This document shows, piece by piece, positions 34,405 to 41,804 of a DNA stretch of 64,000 nucleotides. The stretch covers positions 18,525 to 82,524 of the forward strand of contig NZ_JADKYS010000008.1 of the NCBI RefSeq assembly GCF_015354345.1. Reading direction: 5' to 3'. Made by a program: the position numbers and the translations under genes. How positions within the stretch are numbered: the stretch's first letter is position 1; each line of letters opens with the position of its first letter. The notes beneath the pieces are model-generated. The model was given only the letters and a program-made list of their open reading frames with translations, was not told where the DNA came from and ran no database searches. This stretch comes from Methylophilus sp. 14. GTDB lineage: Bacteria; Pseudomonadota; Gammaproteobacteria; Burkholderiales; Methylophilaceae.

Positions 34405-34433
34405 AGAATAAGGACTAAATTTTGTCCTGTCAA
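34405..34433 (-). promoter_or_regulatory. Toxin-antitoxin promoter with operator in the spacer
   Basis: On the minus strand, TTGACA (34433-34428) and TATTCT (34410-34405) are 17 bp apart. The spacer plus one base is the palindrome AGGAC-TAAATTTT-GTCCT (34411-34428), symmetric in 16 of 18 positions. A repressor bound there would block RNA polymerase directly, the classic self-control of a Phd-type antitoxin. The rest of the 301-bp gap (34434-34679) shows no gene or convincing signal. Confidence 0.78.
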
Positions 34434-34679
34434 CGGTGATGGCGTTTCTTGGGCTAGGTGTAATGCTTGTGCGGCCTCAGGGGGGTGTGCATTTTATGTT
34501 TTTATTTGGGTGGGTCTAGGCTTTAACGCGGATTCTTGTGCTTCAAGGACAAATCGTGAAGTAGGGCATAACCGCTTCTGTTGTACCCATTGGACTGATT
34601 ATGTATCAATGATTGGAAGTGTTCGATAGTTTAAATATGTCGGACTGTATCGAGTCCGACCTACGCGTAATTTAATTAT

Positions 34680-35258
34680 TTAGTTGAACTTATTGCTTAA
34701 GTTCTTGGCTAGGCGACTAGCGCCCGCAGCAGCTCCTAATCCTCCAATAATACTCCCAATTAGAGTCCCGACTCCTGGAAGTATTGCGCTACCGATAGCC
34801 GCACCAGCTACAGCTCCGCCTAAGCCACCTGCATTCGTTGCAGCACTTTCTGCAGTTCGTCGCTTAACTTCACTTAAATCAATGTCTCCTTTCGAGTACT
34901 TGTATACAGTGTAACCTGTCTCAGCAATAAATATTGCTGCAGTAACAGGTGCGCCACCTCTAAGAATGCTAGTTGTTTGACTTACACTGGTGCGAGCAGC
35001 TAAAGCTGCTCCGGACGTTGTTGAAGCTGAATAGGTGGCAGCTTTTGCCGTTTCAATTCCCGCTTTAGCTGCAACTGCCTGAGGGACTTGAAGGTTATAA
35101 CGCGTAAAATCAGAGACAATAATCTTTGCCCAAGTGTTGTTGCGATCTGTTGCGGCGATTTTGCCAGCTCTCACTAGTGCATCTGCAGTTCGACTAGCCT
35201 GTCGATAAACCTGCTTAGCCAATTCGTTGTTCATTTGTCCTGCAGATGTCATGATCAT
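34680..35258 (-). CDS. Unknown protein with C-terminal glycine-zipper
   Basis: I do not recognise this 192-residue protein. Its first ~110 residues are helical, rich in Ala, Thr and Gln, with no signal peptide. The stretch from about 105 (VTAAIFIAETGYTVYKY) is mildly hydrophobic, and residues ~140-180 form a glycine-zipper (GGLGGAVAGAAIGSAILPGV, then GTLIGSIIGGLGAAAGAS), able to insert into membranes as a helical hairpin. Such tails are found in some bacteriocins, toxins and stress proteins. The ATG at 35258 is preceded by AGAGA. A TATAAT lies on its strand at 35309-35304. Codon use is more AT-rich than the LPS genes, and it adjoins a toxin-antitoxin pair. Confidence 0.7.
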   Translation of the reverse strand: MIMTSAGQMNNELAKQVYRQASRTADALVRAGKIAATDRNNTWAKIIVSDFTRYNLQVPQAVAAKAGIETAKAATYSASTTSGAALAARTSVSQTTSILRGGAPVTAAIFIAETGYTVYKYSKGDIDLSEVKRRTAESAATNAGGLGGAVAGAAIGSAILPGVGTLIGSIIGGLGAAAGASRLAKNLSNKFN

Positions 35259-35355
35259 GTATTTCTCTTTCTTTAACTGTGGAAGTTAAACATTTTTACA
35301 GCTATTATAAAACGGTTTAAGTCTTTGAAACGACTTTAATTTTTTAAGTTTAGAG

Positions 35356-36462
35356 TTATTGTTTAGCTCTCATTTCATTCGCAAGTTGTTTACTCGCTTG
35401 TGCCTCAGCTTCAGCCTTTACATGGTCGAACTCATTACTCACCCAACCCTGTAAATGCTCTAGCGTAATATCGCGCATGGCTTCAATCCAAACTGCCTCG
35501 CTATTGAGTGCAGGAATATAGTGGTAATCACCGCCACCCACAGATTGAAATAAATGTTTGCCTTCCATGGCGATTTCTTCCAGGGTTTCCAGGCAGTCGC
35601 TGCTAAAGCCAGGGCAGACGACGTCTATGCGTTTAAGTTGTTGTTTGCCCAGGGCATCCAACGTATTGGCGAGGTAAGGCTGTAGCCATTCTTGGCGGCC
35701 AAAGCGGGATTGGAAGGCGATTTGGTATTGCTCTTTGCTCAAGCCTAAGGCTTCGGCCAGCAAGCGGCCGGTTTTATGGCATTCGCAGTGGTAGGGGTCG
35801 CCTTTGAGCAAGTGAAATTTAGGCACGCCGTGAAAGCTCATGACCAGTTTTTCGGGTTTGCCGTTTAATTTCCAGTAGGCCTGAATATGGCTCGCCAGCG
35901 CTTGAATATAGCGCGGATGGTCGTGGTAATGCTTGATGGTGCGAATAGCAGGCACATTGCGCATTTTAAGCAGTACGCGCCACACGGCATCTAACGCGGC
36001 GGCGGTGCTACTGGCCGCATATTGCGGATACAGCGGGAACACCAGAATACGGTCACAGCCTTGTGCTTTAAGTGACTCTATGGCGCTTTGCATGCTGGGG
36101 TTGCCGTAGGTCATGCCGAGTTCGACGGCAAAGGGCGAATTGATTTTTTGTGACAGGTAACCTTGCAGCAACTTCTTCTGTTGCTGGGCGTAGACCATGA
36201 GTGGCGAGCCTTGGTCTGTCCAGACACTGGCGTATTTTTCAGCTGATTTTTTCGGGCGAATCACCAGGATGATGCAGTGCAAAATCCAGCACCAGATGAA
36301 GCGTGGGATTTCGACCACGCGTCTATCCATTAAGAATTGCTGCAGATAAGGCCTGAGGGCCTTTGCCGTTGGGGCTTCAGGCGTCCCCAGGTTGGCTAAA
36401 AGTATCCCCACTTTTGCTTGGCTGCCGTGGGTGTAAGCAGGCTCTGGTTTGTAATAGCTCAT
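35356..36462 (-). CDS. hemH: Ferrochelatase
   Basis: Inserts Fe(II) into protoporphyrin IX, the last step of haem synthesis. The 368 residues open with KVGILLANLGTPEAPTAKAL; the catalytic histidine is in LVMSFHGVPKFHLLKGDPY, and the glutamate in VVCPGFSSDCLETLEEIAME. The segment RRVVEIPRFIWCWILHCIIL is the usual membrane-facing lip. The protein is the ordinary proteobacterial length. Its start codon (36462-36460) is inside the right arm of a perfect 9-bp hairpin, and no ribosome site is apparent, so initiation may be regulated. Confidence 0.94.
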   Translation of the reverse strand: MSYYKPEPAYTHGSQAKVGILLANLGTPEAPTAKALRPYLQQFLMDRRVVEIPRFIWCWILHCIILVIRPKKSAEKYASVWTDQGSPLMVYAQQQKKLLQGYLSQKINSPFAVELGMTYGNPSMQSAIESLKAQGCDRILVFPLYPQYAASSTAAALDAVWRVLLKMRNVPAIRTIKHYHDHPRYIQALASHIQAYWKLNGKPEKLVMSFHGVPKFHLLKGDPYHCECHKTGRLLAEALGLSKEQYQIAFQSRFGRQEWLQPYLANTLDALGKQQLKRIDVVCPGFSSDCLETLEEIAMEGKHLFQSVGGGDYHYIPALNSEAVWIEAMRDITLEHLQGWVSNEFDHVKAEAEAQASKQLANEMRAKQ

Positions 36463-36494
36463 ACGGGCATTTTAAGCGAATAAAAGCCCGTATG
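36460..36494 (-). promoter_or_regulatory. Hairpin that buries the hemH start codon
   Basis: CATACGGGC (36460-36468) and GCCCGTATG (36486-36494) are perfect 9-base arms with a 17-base loop. In the hemH mRNA the second arm reads GCCCGTATG, and its ATG is the start codon. Folding would hide it from ribosomes. A DNA operator is the alternative reading. Confidence 0.6.
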
Positions 36495-36507
36495 ACGTTT
36501 GCCGGTT

Positions 36508-36540
36508 AAAAAAGTGCCGTGCGCCTGTGAGTAGGCGCAC
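36508..36540 (-). terminator. Terminator after the OsmB-like gene
   Basis: On the minus strand GTGCGCCT, loop ACTCAC, AGGCGCAC forms an eight-pair stem, followed after GGCAC by T6. It separates the lipoprotein gene from hemH. Confidence 0.65.
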
Positions 36541-36548
36541 GCTAAGCA

Positions 36549-36782
36549 TTATTTTTTGTCGATCTGGTTACCGATCACGCCACCGATGGCTGCACCGCCG
36601 ACCGTACCAATCGCGCTACCACCCGTTAACACGGCACCACCAACCGCACCGATACCAGCACCTAAGGCGGTACTTTTGCCACGCGTACTCATGGAGCCAC
36701 AGGCAGTCGTGCTCAGGCACAGCACTAACAAGGCTGTCCAGATCAGGGATTTATGCAAAGATTTTTGATGGGCGCTGTTCAT
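36549..36782 (-). CDS. OsmB-like glycine-zipper lipoprotein
   Basis: A 77-residue outer-membrane lipoprotein. The signal peptide (SLIWTALLVLCLSTTA) ends at a lipobox-like TTAC with the cysteine at about residue 28. The rest is almost entirely a glycine-zipper (GAGIGAVGGAVLTGGSAIGT, VGGAAIGGVIGNQIDKK), as in OsmB, which is osmotically induced in E. coli. The ATG at 36782 has GGAG seven bases upstream; the frame extends upstream, but the extension has no signal-peptide logic. Followed by its own terminator. Confidence 0.8.
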   Translation of the reverse strand: MNSAHQKSLHKSLIWTALLVLCLSTTACGSMSTRGKSTALGAGIGAVGGAVLTGGSAIGTVGGAAIGGVIGNQIDKK

Positions 36783-36864
36783 TTGATCTCTCCACAGTGA
36801 ATAAATAGTGGGGTCAGTGTAAGCATGCGAACATTTCTGTTGTAGCAGGTTAAAGCTGATAGTA

Positions 36865-36884
36865 TTGTCAGAACCCTCTGACAA
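36865..36884. promoter_or_regulatory. 8-bp inverted repeat between hrcA and the OsmB-like gene
   Basis: TTGTCAGA, loop ACCC, TCTGACAA is a perfect palindrome 16 bp after the hrcA stop and about 83 bp before the lipoprotein start. With no T run it fits an operator or a weak terminator. Function not known. Confidence 0.45.
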
Positions 36885-36899
36885 ATGTAAAGAAGCAGG

Positions 36900-37916
36900 C
36901 TACTGGTTGGATAGGGCGTTTGACAGCAGTTTGGCCGTCACGTCTACAATCGGGATAATGCGCTCGTAAGCCATGCGCGTTGGGCCAATGACGCCCAGTG
37001 TGCCAACGACCTGGCCATCGACTTCATAGGGGGAGGTCACCAGGCTGCATTCGTCCAGCGGCAGGTAGCCGCTCTCGCCGCCGATAAAAATCTGTACGCC
37101 ATCCGCGCGCTGGCTATGGTCCAGCAATTGCATCAGGGCCGTGCGGCGTTCAAAAATCTCAAACAGTTTGCGCAGGCTGCCGACGTTGGTCGAGAGTTCA
37201 TCGACTTGCAGCAGGTTGCGTTCGCCCGCAATCACCACGGTTTCCTGCTCAGAGGATTCTGGCTGGCTGGCGGCTTCAAGCGCGGCGGACATCAGGCGGT
37301 TAATGTCCACTTGCATTTGCTGTAGTTCTTGCTTGAGTTTGGCTTGTACTTCTTCCAGCGAAAGCCCGCGGCAATGGCTGTTAAAGTAATTGCTGGCAGC
37401 AGTCAGTTCGCTGGCGCTAAAGGCTTTGTCAGTGAGCAAAATACGGTTTTGTACCTGGCCATCTTCAGTGACCAGGATGACCAGGATTTTTTTATCATTT
37501 AAATGCAGAAACTCCAGGTGTTTCAACACGTTACGTGTACGCTTGGGAATCATCACCAATCCGGCAAACTGCGTCAGTTGAGATAGCATGTCGGCTGCGC
37601 TGTTAATCAGTGCTTGCGGATTGGGTGAGGTCAGCCCGGTTTTGAGTTGCGCCACGGCGCGCTGGTCTATCGGCTGTACGGTCATGAGCGAGTCTACAAA
37701 CAGGCGATACCCTTTTTTGGTCGGCACGCGGCCAGAAGAGGTGTGCGGACTGGTGATAAACCCTAATTGTTCGAGGTCGCTCATGACGTTGCGTATGGTC
37801 GCCGGACTGACATCCAGGCCTGAATGCTGGAGCAGGGTACGTGAGCCTATGGGTTGACCTTCGCTGATGTAATGTTCGACCAGCGTTTTTAGCAAAATTT
37901 GCGCGCGTTTATCCAC
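36900..37916 (-). CDS. hrcA: Heat-inducible transcription repressor HrcA
   Basis: Represses groESL/dnaK-type genes by binding CIRCE elements and is kept active by GroEL. The N-terminal winged helix covers VDKRAQILLKTLVEHYISEG to GLDVSPATIRNVMSDLEQLGFI, followed by SPHTSSGRVPTKKGYRLFVD, the family signature. I start at the GTG at 37916 (338 aa), which has AAGGTGG six to eight bases upstream and gives the normal family N-terminus; the frame stays open for 57 more codons upstream, which would overlap nadK. It is divergent from nadK, with 103 bp between starts. No CIRCE palindrome is visible there or elsewhere in the window. Confidence 0.93.
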   Translation of the reverse strand: MDKRAQILLKTLVEHYISEGQPIGSRTLLQHSGLDVSPATIRNVMSDLEQLGFITSPHTSSGRVPTKKGYRLFVDSLMTVQPIDQRAVAQLKTGLTSPNPQALINSAADMLSQLTQFAGLVMIPKRTRNVLKHLEFLHLNDKKILVILVTEDGQVQNRILLTDKAFSASELTAASNYFNSHCRGLSLEEVQAKLKQELQQMQVDINRLMSAALEAASQPESSEQETVVIAGERNLLQVDELSTNVGSLRKLFEIFERRTALMQLLDHSQRADGVQIFIGGESGYLPLDECSLVTSPYEVDGQVVGTLGVIGPTRMAYERIIPIVDVTAKLLSNALSNQ

Positions 37917-38019
37917 TTTTAACCACCTTGTTGCCGTGTTTGAAATTTTGCACCATTTACGCTCAGGATAACAGCCCCTTGCGCTTTGCAGTTGTGGGCT
38001 TCTATGCTTTAATGCGGCC

Positions 38020-38889
38020 ATGCAATCTACATTCCGCTCAGTCGCCATTGTTGGAAAATACATGGACGCCACCGCCTTGCAGCACATGCAAAGTGATTTG
38101 ACCCGTTTGGCGCATCATCTGCTGTCGCACGGCTTACATGTTTGCATTGAAGAGCGCACGGCACAGTTTGTAGATGATGAAGGCTTTGAACTGGCGAGCC
38201 TGGAAGATATTGGCACCAAAGCTGACCTGGTGATTGTGATGGGTGGCGATGGCACCATGCTCAGTGTCGGACGTGCCTTGCGTGATACCGGCGTGCCGCT
38301 GGTCGGCATTAACCGTGGTCGCCTGGGCTTTTTGACCGATTTGCAAACAGACCATATGCTGGTTGAGATTGATAAAATCCTGCAGGGTGAGCATCAGCTT
38401 GAGTCGCGCATGTTGCTGCAATCTGTGGTTACCCGTGCCGGAGTAGCCATAGAGCACACTGTTGCCTTGAATGATGTGGTGATTAAAAGCGCCTTTCGCC
38501 TGATTGAGCTGGAGGTGCATGTGGATGGGCAGTTCGTGTCGCGCCAGCGCTCAGATGGCCTGATTTTAACCACGCCAACGGGTACCACTGCTTATGGGTT
38601 GTCTGCCGGTGGCCCGATTATGCACCCTGACCTCGAAGCGATTTCGATTGTGCCAATTAGCCCACATACCCTGAGCTATCGGCCGATTACGGTGCCTGCT
38701 TGCAGCGTGATTGAGGTCATCGTGGTCAACGCAGCCGATGCCCAGATCAGTTATGACGGGCAAGGGCAATATCCATTGATGGTGGGTGACCATGTGCGCA
38801 TTGAACGTGCGCCACAGCAAATCCAACTGGTGCATCCACAAGATTATTGCTATTTTGATATGTTGCGTAACAAATTAAACTGGGGCTAA
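38020..38889 (+). CDS. nadK: NAD kinase
   Basis: Phosphorylates NAD to NADP with ATP or polyphosphate. The 289 residues carry VIVMGGDGTMLSVGRAL (the GGDG motif), GINRGRLGFLTDL, ALNDVVI, and TPTGTTAYGLSAGGPIMHP, all diagnostic. It is divergent from hrcA and followed by recN after 21 bp, the common hrcA/nadK/recN neighbourhood of proteobacteria. A weak promoter with TTGCGC and TATGCT 18 bp apart lies before the start. Confidence 0.95.
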   Translation: MQSTFRSVAIVGKYMDATALQHMQSDLTRLAHHLLSHGLHVCIEERTAQFVDDEGFELASLEDIGTKADLVIVMGGDGTMLSVGRALRDTGVPLVGINRGRLGFLTDLQTDHMLVEIDKILQGEHQLESRMLLQSVVTRAGVAIEHTVALNDVVIKSAFRLIELEVHVDGQFVSRQRSDGLILTTPTGTTAYGLSAGGPIMHPDLEAISIVPISPHTLSYRPITVPACSVIEVIVVNAADAQISYDGQGQYPLMVGDHVRIERAPQQIQLVHPQDYCYFDMLRNKLNWG

Positions 38890-38910
38890 CCAAGCCCGCG
38901 CTGATAACCC

Positions 38911-40572
38911 ATGCTACAAGCCCTTTCTATCCGAGATTTTGTCATTGTTGATACGCTGGAACTCGAGTTCTCAGCAGGATATACCGCCCTTACCGGTGAA
39001 ACCGGTGCGGGTAAATCCATCTTGATTGATGCTTTGTCGTTAAGCCTGGGCGCGCGGAATGAGGGTGACGTGACGCGTAAAGATTGCGACAAGGCAGAGA
39101 TTTCTACTACCTTTGATATTTCAAATAATTTAGCAGCGCGCGAATGGTTACAGGCGCAAGAAATTGACGTTGATGATGCGCTTATTTTACGCCGGGTGAT
39201 TTATGCCGATGGCCGTAGCCGCGCATTTATCAATGGCGCTTCAGCCACGGTCGGCCAACTGCGCGAAATCGGCGAAACCCTGATTGATATCTATAGCCAG
39301 AATGCGCATCACTCTTTGCTTAAAATCGCCACTCAGCGCGAGATCCTGGACGCCTATGCGCAAGCTACACCATTGGCAAAACAAGTAGGCAAGCTATATA
39401 AAGACTGGTCGCAATTGCATCAACAGCAATTAGCTTACGAGAAAAATGCCAGCCAGTTTGCTGACGAACTGGCCGTGCTGCGTGATAGTACACGTGAGTT
39501 AAAGCAGTTGGGGTTTGTTGCTGAAGAATGGGCGACATTGCAGCAGGAGCATGTGCGGTTAAGCAATGGCGCCAGTTTGCTCAGCGGCATGGAAAGCAGT
39601 TTGCAGATGATGAGTGAAGGCGATGAAGTGAATGCGCTGGATTTGTTGTCACAAGCACAAGCCAAGCTGGCCGAGTTGCAAACGATGGATGCCGGCTTGC
39701 AACCGATGCTGGAAACACTGGATTCTGCTGTGGTGCAACTGGAGGAAGCCAGCCGTGCGCTGAATCGCTACCTGCAAAAAAGTGAGTTGGACCCGGCGCG
39801 TCTGGCAGAGGTCGAGGCGCGCATACAGGCGATTCATGGCGTTGCCCGCAAATTTAGAGTTAAGCCGGATGAGTTGCCAGATTTGTTGGCGGCACAATTG
39901 AGCCGCATGGCTGAGCTGGAAGGCTTTGCCGATGATGGTGCCTTGGCAAAACAAGTGCAAGCCGCCTGGCAAAGCTATCAGGCGCAGGCTGCGGCGCTCT
40001 CCGCTGCGAGGCAGCAGGCCGCCAATCAATTGGCAAAAACCATTACCGAGCAAATGCAGGCCTTGTCATTAAAAGGTGGCCAGTTTGCGGTTGCTTTAAC
40101 GCCAGGCGAGCCCGCAGCACATGGGCTGGAGCAGGTCGAATTTTTGGTTGCCGGTCATGCCGGGGTTGAGCCAAGGCCGCTGAATAAAGTCGCTTCTGGC
40201 GGCGAATTGTCCCGCATAAGCCTGGCTTTACAGGTGACAACGGCATCATTAGGCACTGTGCCATGCATGATTTTTGATGAAGTGGATGTGGGTATCGGCG
40301 GTGGCGTCGCCGAGGTGGTTGGCAAATTATTGAGCCAGTTGGGTCAGCATCGGCAAGTACTGGTGATCACACATTTGGCGCAAGTAGCCGCGCAGGCGCA
40401 ACAACATTGGCAAGTCAGCAAGTCTGAGCAACAGGGCACCACCTTGAGCCGTATTCGTACGCTGAGCGCAGGTGAACGCATCGAAGAGGTGGCCCGCATG
40501 CTGGGTGGTTTGCAAATTACCGAGGCAACCCGCAACCACGCGCGGGAAATGTTGCAGGCTAGTCTGGCCTGA
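38911..40572 (+). CDS. recN: DNA repair protein RecN
   Basis: SMC-like ATPase that acts at double-strand breaks with RecA. The 553-residue protein has Walker A GETGAGKSILIDALSLSLGA near the N-terminus, a central antiparallel coiled coil (about 150-350), the ABC signature NKVASGGELSRISLAL and Walker B MIFDEVDVGIGG, followed by the H-loop LVITHLAQVAAQA. Length and order are standard. It ends at a strong terminator. No LexA-type site was identified upstream. Confidence 0.95.
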   Translation: MLQALSIRDFVIVDTLELEFSAGYTALTGETGAGKSILIDALSLSLGARNEGDVTRKDCDKAEISTTFDISNNLAAREWLQAQEIDVDDALILRRVIYADGRSRAFINGASATVGQLREIGETLIDIYSQNAHHSLLKIATQREILDAYAQATPLAKQVGKLYKDWSQLHQQQLAYEKNASQFADELAVLRDSTRELKQLGFVAEEWATLQQEHVRLSNGASLLSGMESSLQMMSEGDEVNALDLLSQAQAKLAELQTMDAGLQPMLETLDSAVVQLEEASRALNRYLQKSELDPARLAEVEARIQAIHGVARKFRVKPDELPDLLAAQLSRMAELEGFADDGALAKQVQAAWQSYQAQAAALSAARQQAANQLAKTITEQMQALSLKGGQFAVALTPGEPAAHGLEQVEFLVAGHAGVEPRPLNKVASGGELSRISLALQVTTASLGTVPCMIFDEVDVGIGGGVAEVVGKLLSQLGQHRQVLVITHLAQVAAQAQQHWQVSKSEQQGTTLSRIRTLSAGERIEEVARMLGGLQITEATRNHAREMLQASLA

Positions 40573-40636
40573 TGTATTCAAACACGGTTGTGGCCGTGGT
40601 CTCTCATTTAGATGAGCCAGAGCAATCAGATAGCAA

Positions 40637-40667
40637 AACGGCCTGACATGTCAGGCCGTTTTTATTG
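40637..40667. terminator. Terminator between recN and the glycosylase gene
   Basis: AACGGCCTGACATGTCAGGCCGTT is a full palindrome (12-base arms) followed by TTTATTGC and preceded by AA. It serves the converging recN and deoxyinosine glycosylase genes, more strongly for recN. Confidence 0.88.
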
Positions 40668-40677
40668 CAGTGAGTGA

Positions 40678-41199
40678 TTACCTCGCGTGTTGTTTCAACA
40701 CATCCCATTGCGCCAGTTTTTGTTCAAACCGTAGTCTTGCATTGGCTGGGCTGGTTGAGGGCAAGGTCACGGTATTCACGGTGCGAGACAGGTGAATATA
40801 TTTTTTAAAGAGTTGTGCGGCAGCTTGGCCGTTAAAGGCAATCAAGGCGATGTGTGGACATGCTTTCAATAACCCGTTGATATCGTTGGCAATAATGCTA
40901 TGGCCTTGAATGCTGCTATCCAGGCTGCCTATGCGTTGCGCGGTATGACAGACGTCCCAGATGGCCAGTCCATGGTCGCGTGCAGACGCGCAGCGCACAT
41001 GGTAAGGCATATGGGCGGGGATATTAAACAACTGTTCGATAATCCGCCAAAAGGCATTTTGCGGGTGTGCGTAGTATTGTTGCTGTTTGAGTGACGCAAT
41101 GCCGGGCAGTGTGCCTAGAATCAGGATGCGCGCATCAGCATTGGCGACAGGCGCAAATCCTGTGGCGTAGTGTTCTGCTATGGGGGTGATATCAGGCAA
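40678..41199 (-). CDS. DNA-deoxyinosine glycosylase (uracil-DNA glycosylase superfamily)
   Basis: Removes hypoxanthine from DNA, a base produced by adenine deamination. The 173 residues have ILILGTLPGIASLKQQQYYAHPQNAFWRII: the GTLPG loop and the HPQNAFW motif define the hypoxanthine glycosylase branch (family 6) rather than Mug or Ung. The C-terminal loop is LPSTSPANA. In this branch an asparagine in the HPQNAFW region is catalytic. It is downstream of fur on the same strand, separated by a perfect 11-bp hairpin. Confidence 0.85.
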   Translation of the reverse strand: MPDITPIAEHYATGFAPVANADARILILGTLPGIASLKQQQYYAHPQNAFWRIIEQLFNIPAHMPYHVRCASARDHGLAIWDVCHTAQRIGSLDSSIQGHSIIANDINGLLKACPHIALIAFNGQAAAQLFKKYIHLSRTVNTVTLPSTSPANARLRFEQKLAQWDVLKQHAR

Positions 41200-41209
41200 G
41201 CAAGCGCAG

Positions 41210-41243
41210 ATGGATCAATGTTCGCCAGGGAGCATTGATCCAT
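41210..41243. promoter_or_regulatory. 11-bp perfect inverted repeat between fur and the glycosylase gene
   Basis: ATGGATCAATG and CATTGATCCAT flank a 12-base loop. It is 11 bp from both the fur stop and the glycosylase start, so it could be a leader hairpin or a terminator lacking a T run. Confidence 0.55.
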
Positions 41244-41254
41244 GAGTGAGGTGG

Positions 41255-41674
41255 TTATTCAGTGCAAGGTTGTTTTTTGCACAAACCATAAATAGTCAGT
41301 GAATGGTCTTGCATGCTGAAACCATATTTTTCGGCGGCTGCTTTTTGTCTTTTTTCAATTTCTTCGTCGTAAAACTCTTCAACGCGACCACATTTGACGC
41401 ACACAATATGGTCGTGATGGCTGCCTTCGTTCATCTCAAAAACGGCTTTGCCGCTTTCAAAGTGATGGCGCACCAGCAAGCCAGCCTGCTCAAACTGGGT
41501 CAATACGCGGTACACCGTCGCCAGGCCCACGTCTTCGCCGTTGGTGATCATGATTTTGTAAATGTCTTCTGCAGACAGGTGGCGTTGTTCGCTATTTTCA
41601 AACAGCTCCAGAATTTTCAGACGCGGTAGCGTGGCTTTGAGGCCTGCATTTTTAAGTTCTTTAGGATCATGCAT
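41255..41674 (-). CDS. fur: Ferric uptake regulator Fur
   Basis: Iron-responsive repressor. The 139 residues contain the winged helix GLKATLPRLKILELFENSEQ and HLSAEDIYKIMITNGEDVGL with ATVYRVLTQFEQAGLL, then the metal-binding HHDHIVCVKCGRVEEFYDEEIE and the terminal KKQPC cysteine region. I start at the ATG at 41674, since MHDPKELKNAGLKATLPR is the usual beginning; a GTG at 41716 would add 14 residues. A Fur-box-like sequence lies between it and divergent bamE, which would give autoregulation. The order fur | bamE | dapB | carA is conserved in Betaproteobacteria. Confidence 0.95.
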   Translation of the reverse strand: MHDPKELKNAGLKATLPRLKILELFENSEQRHLSAEDIYKIMITNGEDVGLATVYRVLTQFEQAGLLVRHHFESGKAVFEMNEGSHHDHIVCVKCGRVEEFYDEEIEKRQKAAAEKYGFSMQDHSLTIYGLCKKQPCTE

Positions 41675-41763
41675 AGGTTTTGTCCATTGGTGTTGTCTGT
41701 CGTTAAGTTTTGTCACGCCTTAAGTTGCCTGCCGTACTGGATTGGCGAAACTACGTGGTATAT

Positions 41764-41778
41764 TAATGATTATTCTCA
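41764..41778. promoter_or_regulatory. Fur-box-like site between fur and bamE
   Basis: The 15-mer TAATGATTATTCTCA, read on the other strand as TGAGAATAATCATTA, matches the 7-1-7 Fur consensus TGATAATnATTATCA at 11 of 14 defined positions. It is 90 bp before fur and 27 bp before bamE. Confidence 0.6.
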
Positions 41779-41804
41779 ATAATACCGATTATAAAGTGAA
41801 TCCA

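Noticed and set aside
34372..34629. 85-codon plus-strand frame over the toxin-antitoxin promoter
   Set aside because: It starts inside the antitoxin start region and runs through the operator; it has odd composition and no motifs.
37917..38019. CIRCE element for HrcA autoregulation
   Set aside because: No TTAGCACTC-N9-GAGTGCTAA-like palindrome is present in the hrcA-nadK gap.
37917..38087. 57-residue N-terminal extension of HrcA
   Set aside because: It would overlap nadK, has no family match, and the GTG at 37916 has a strong AAGGTGG ribosome site.
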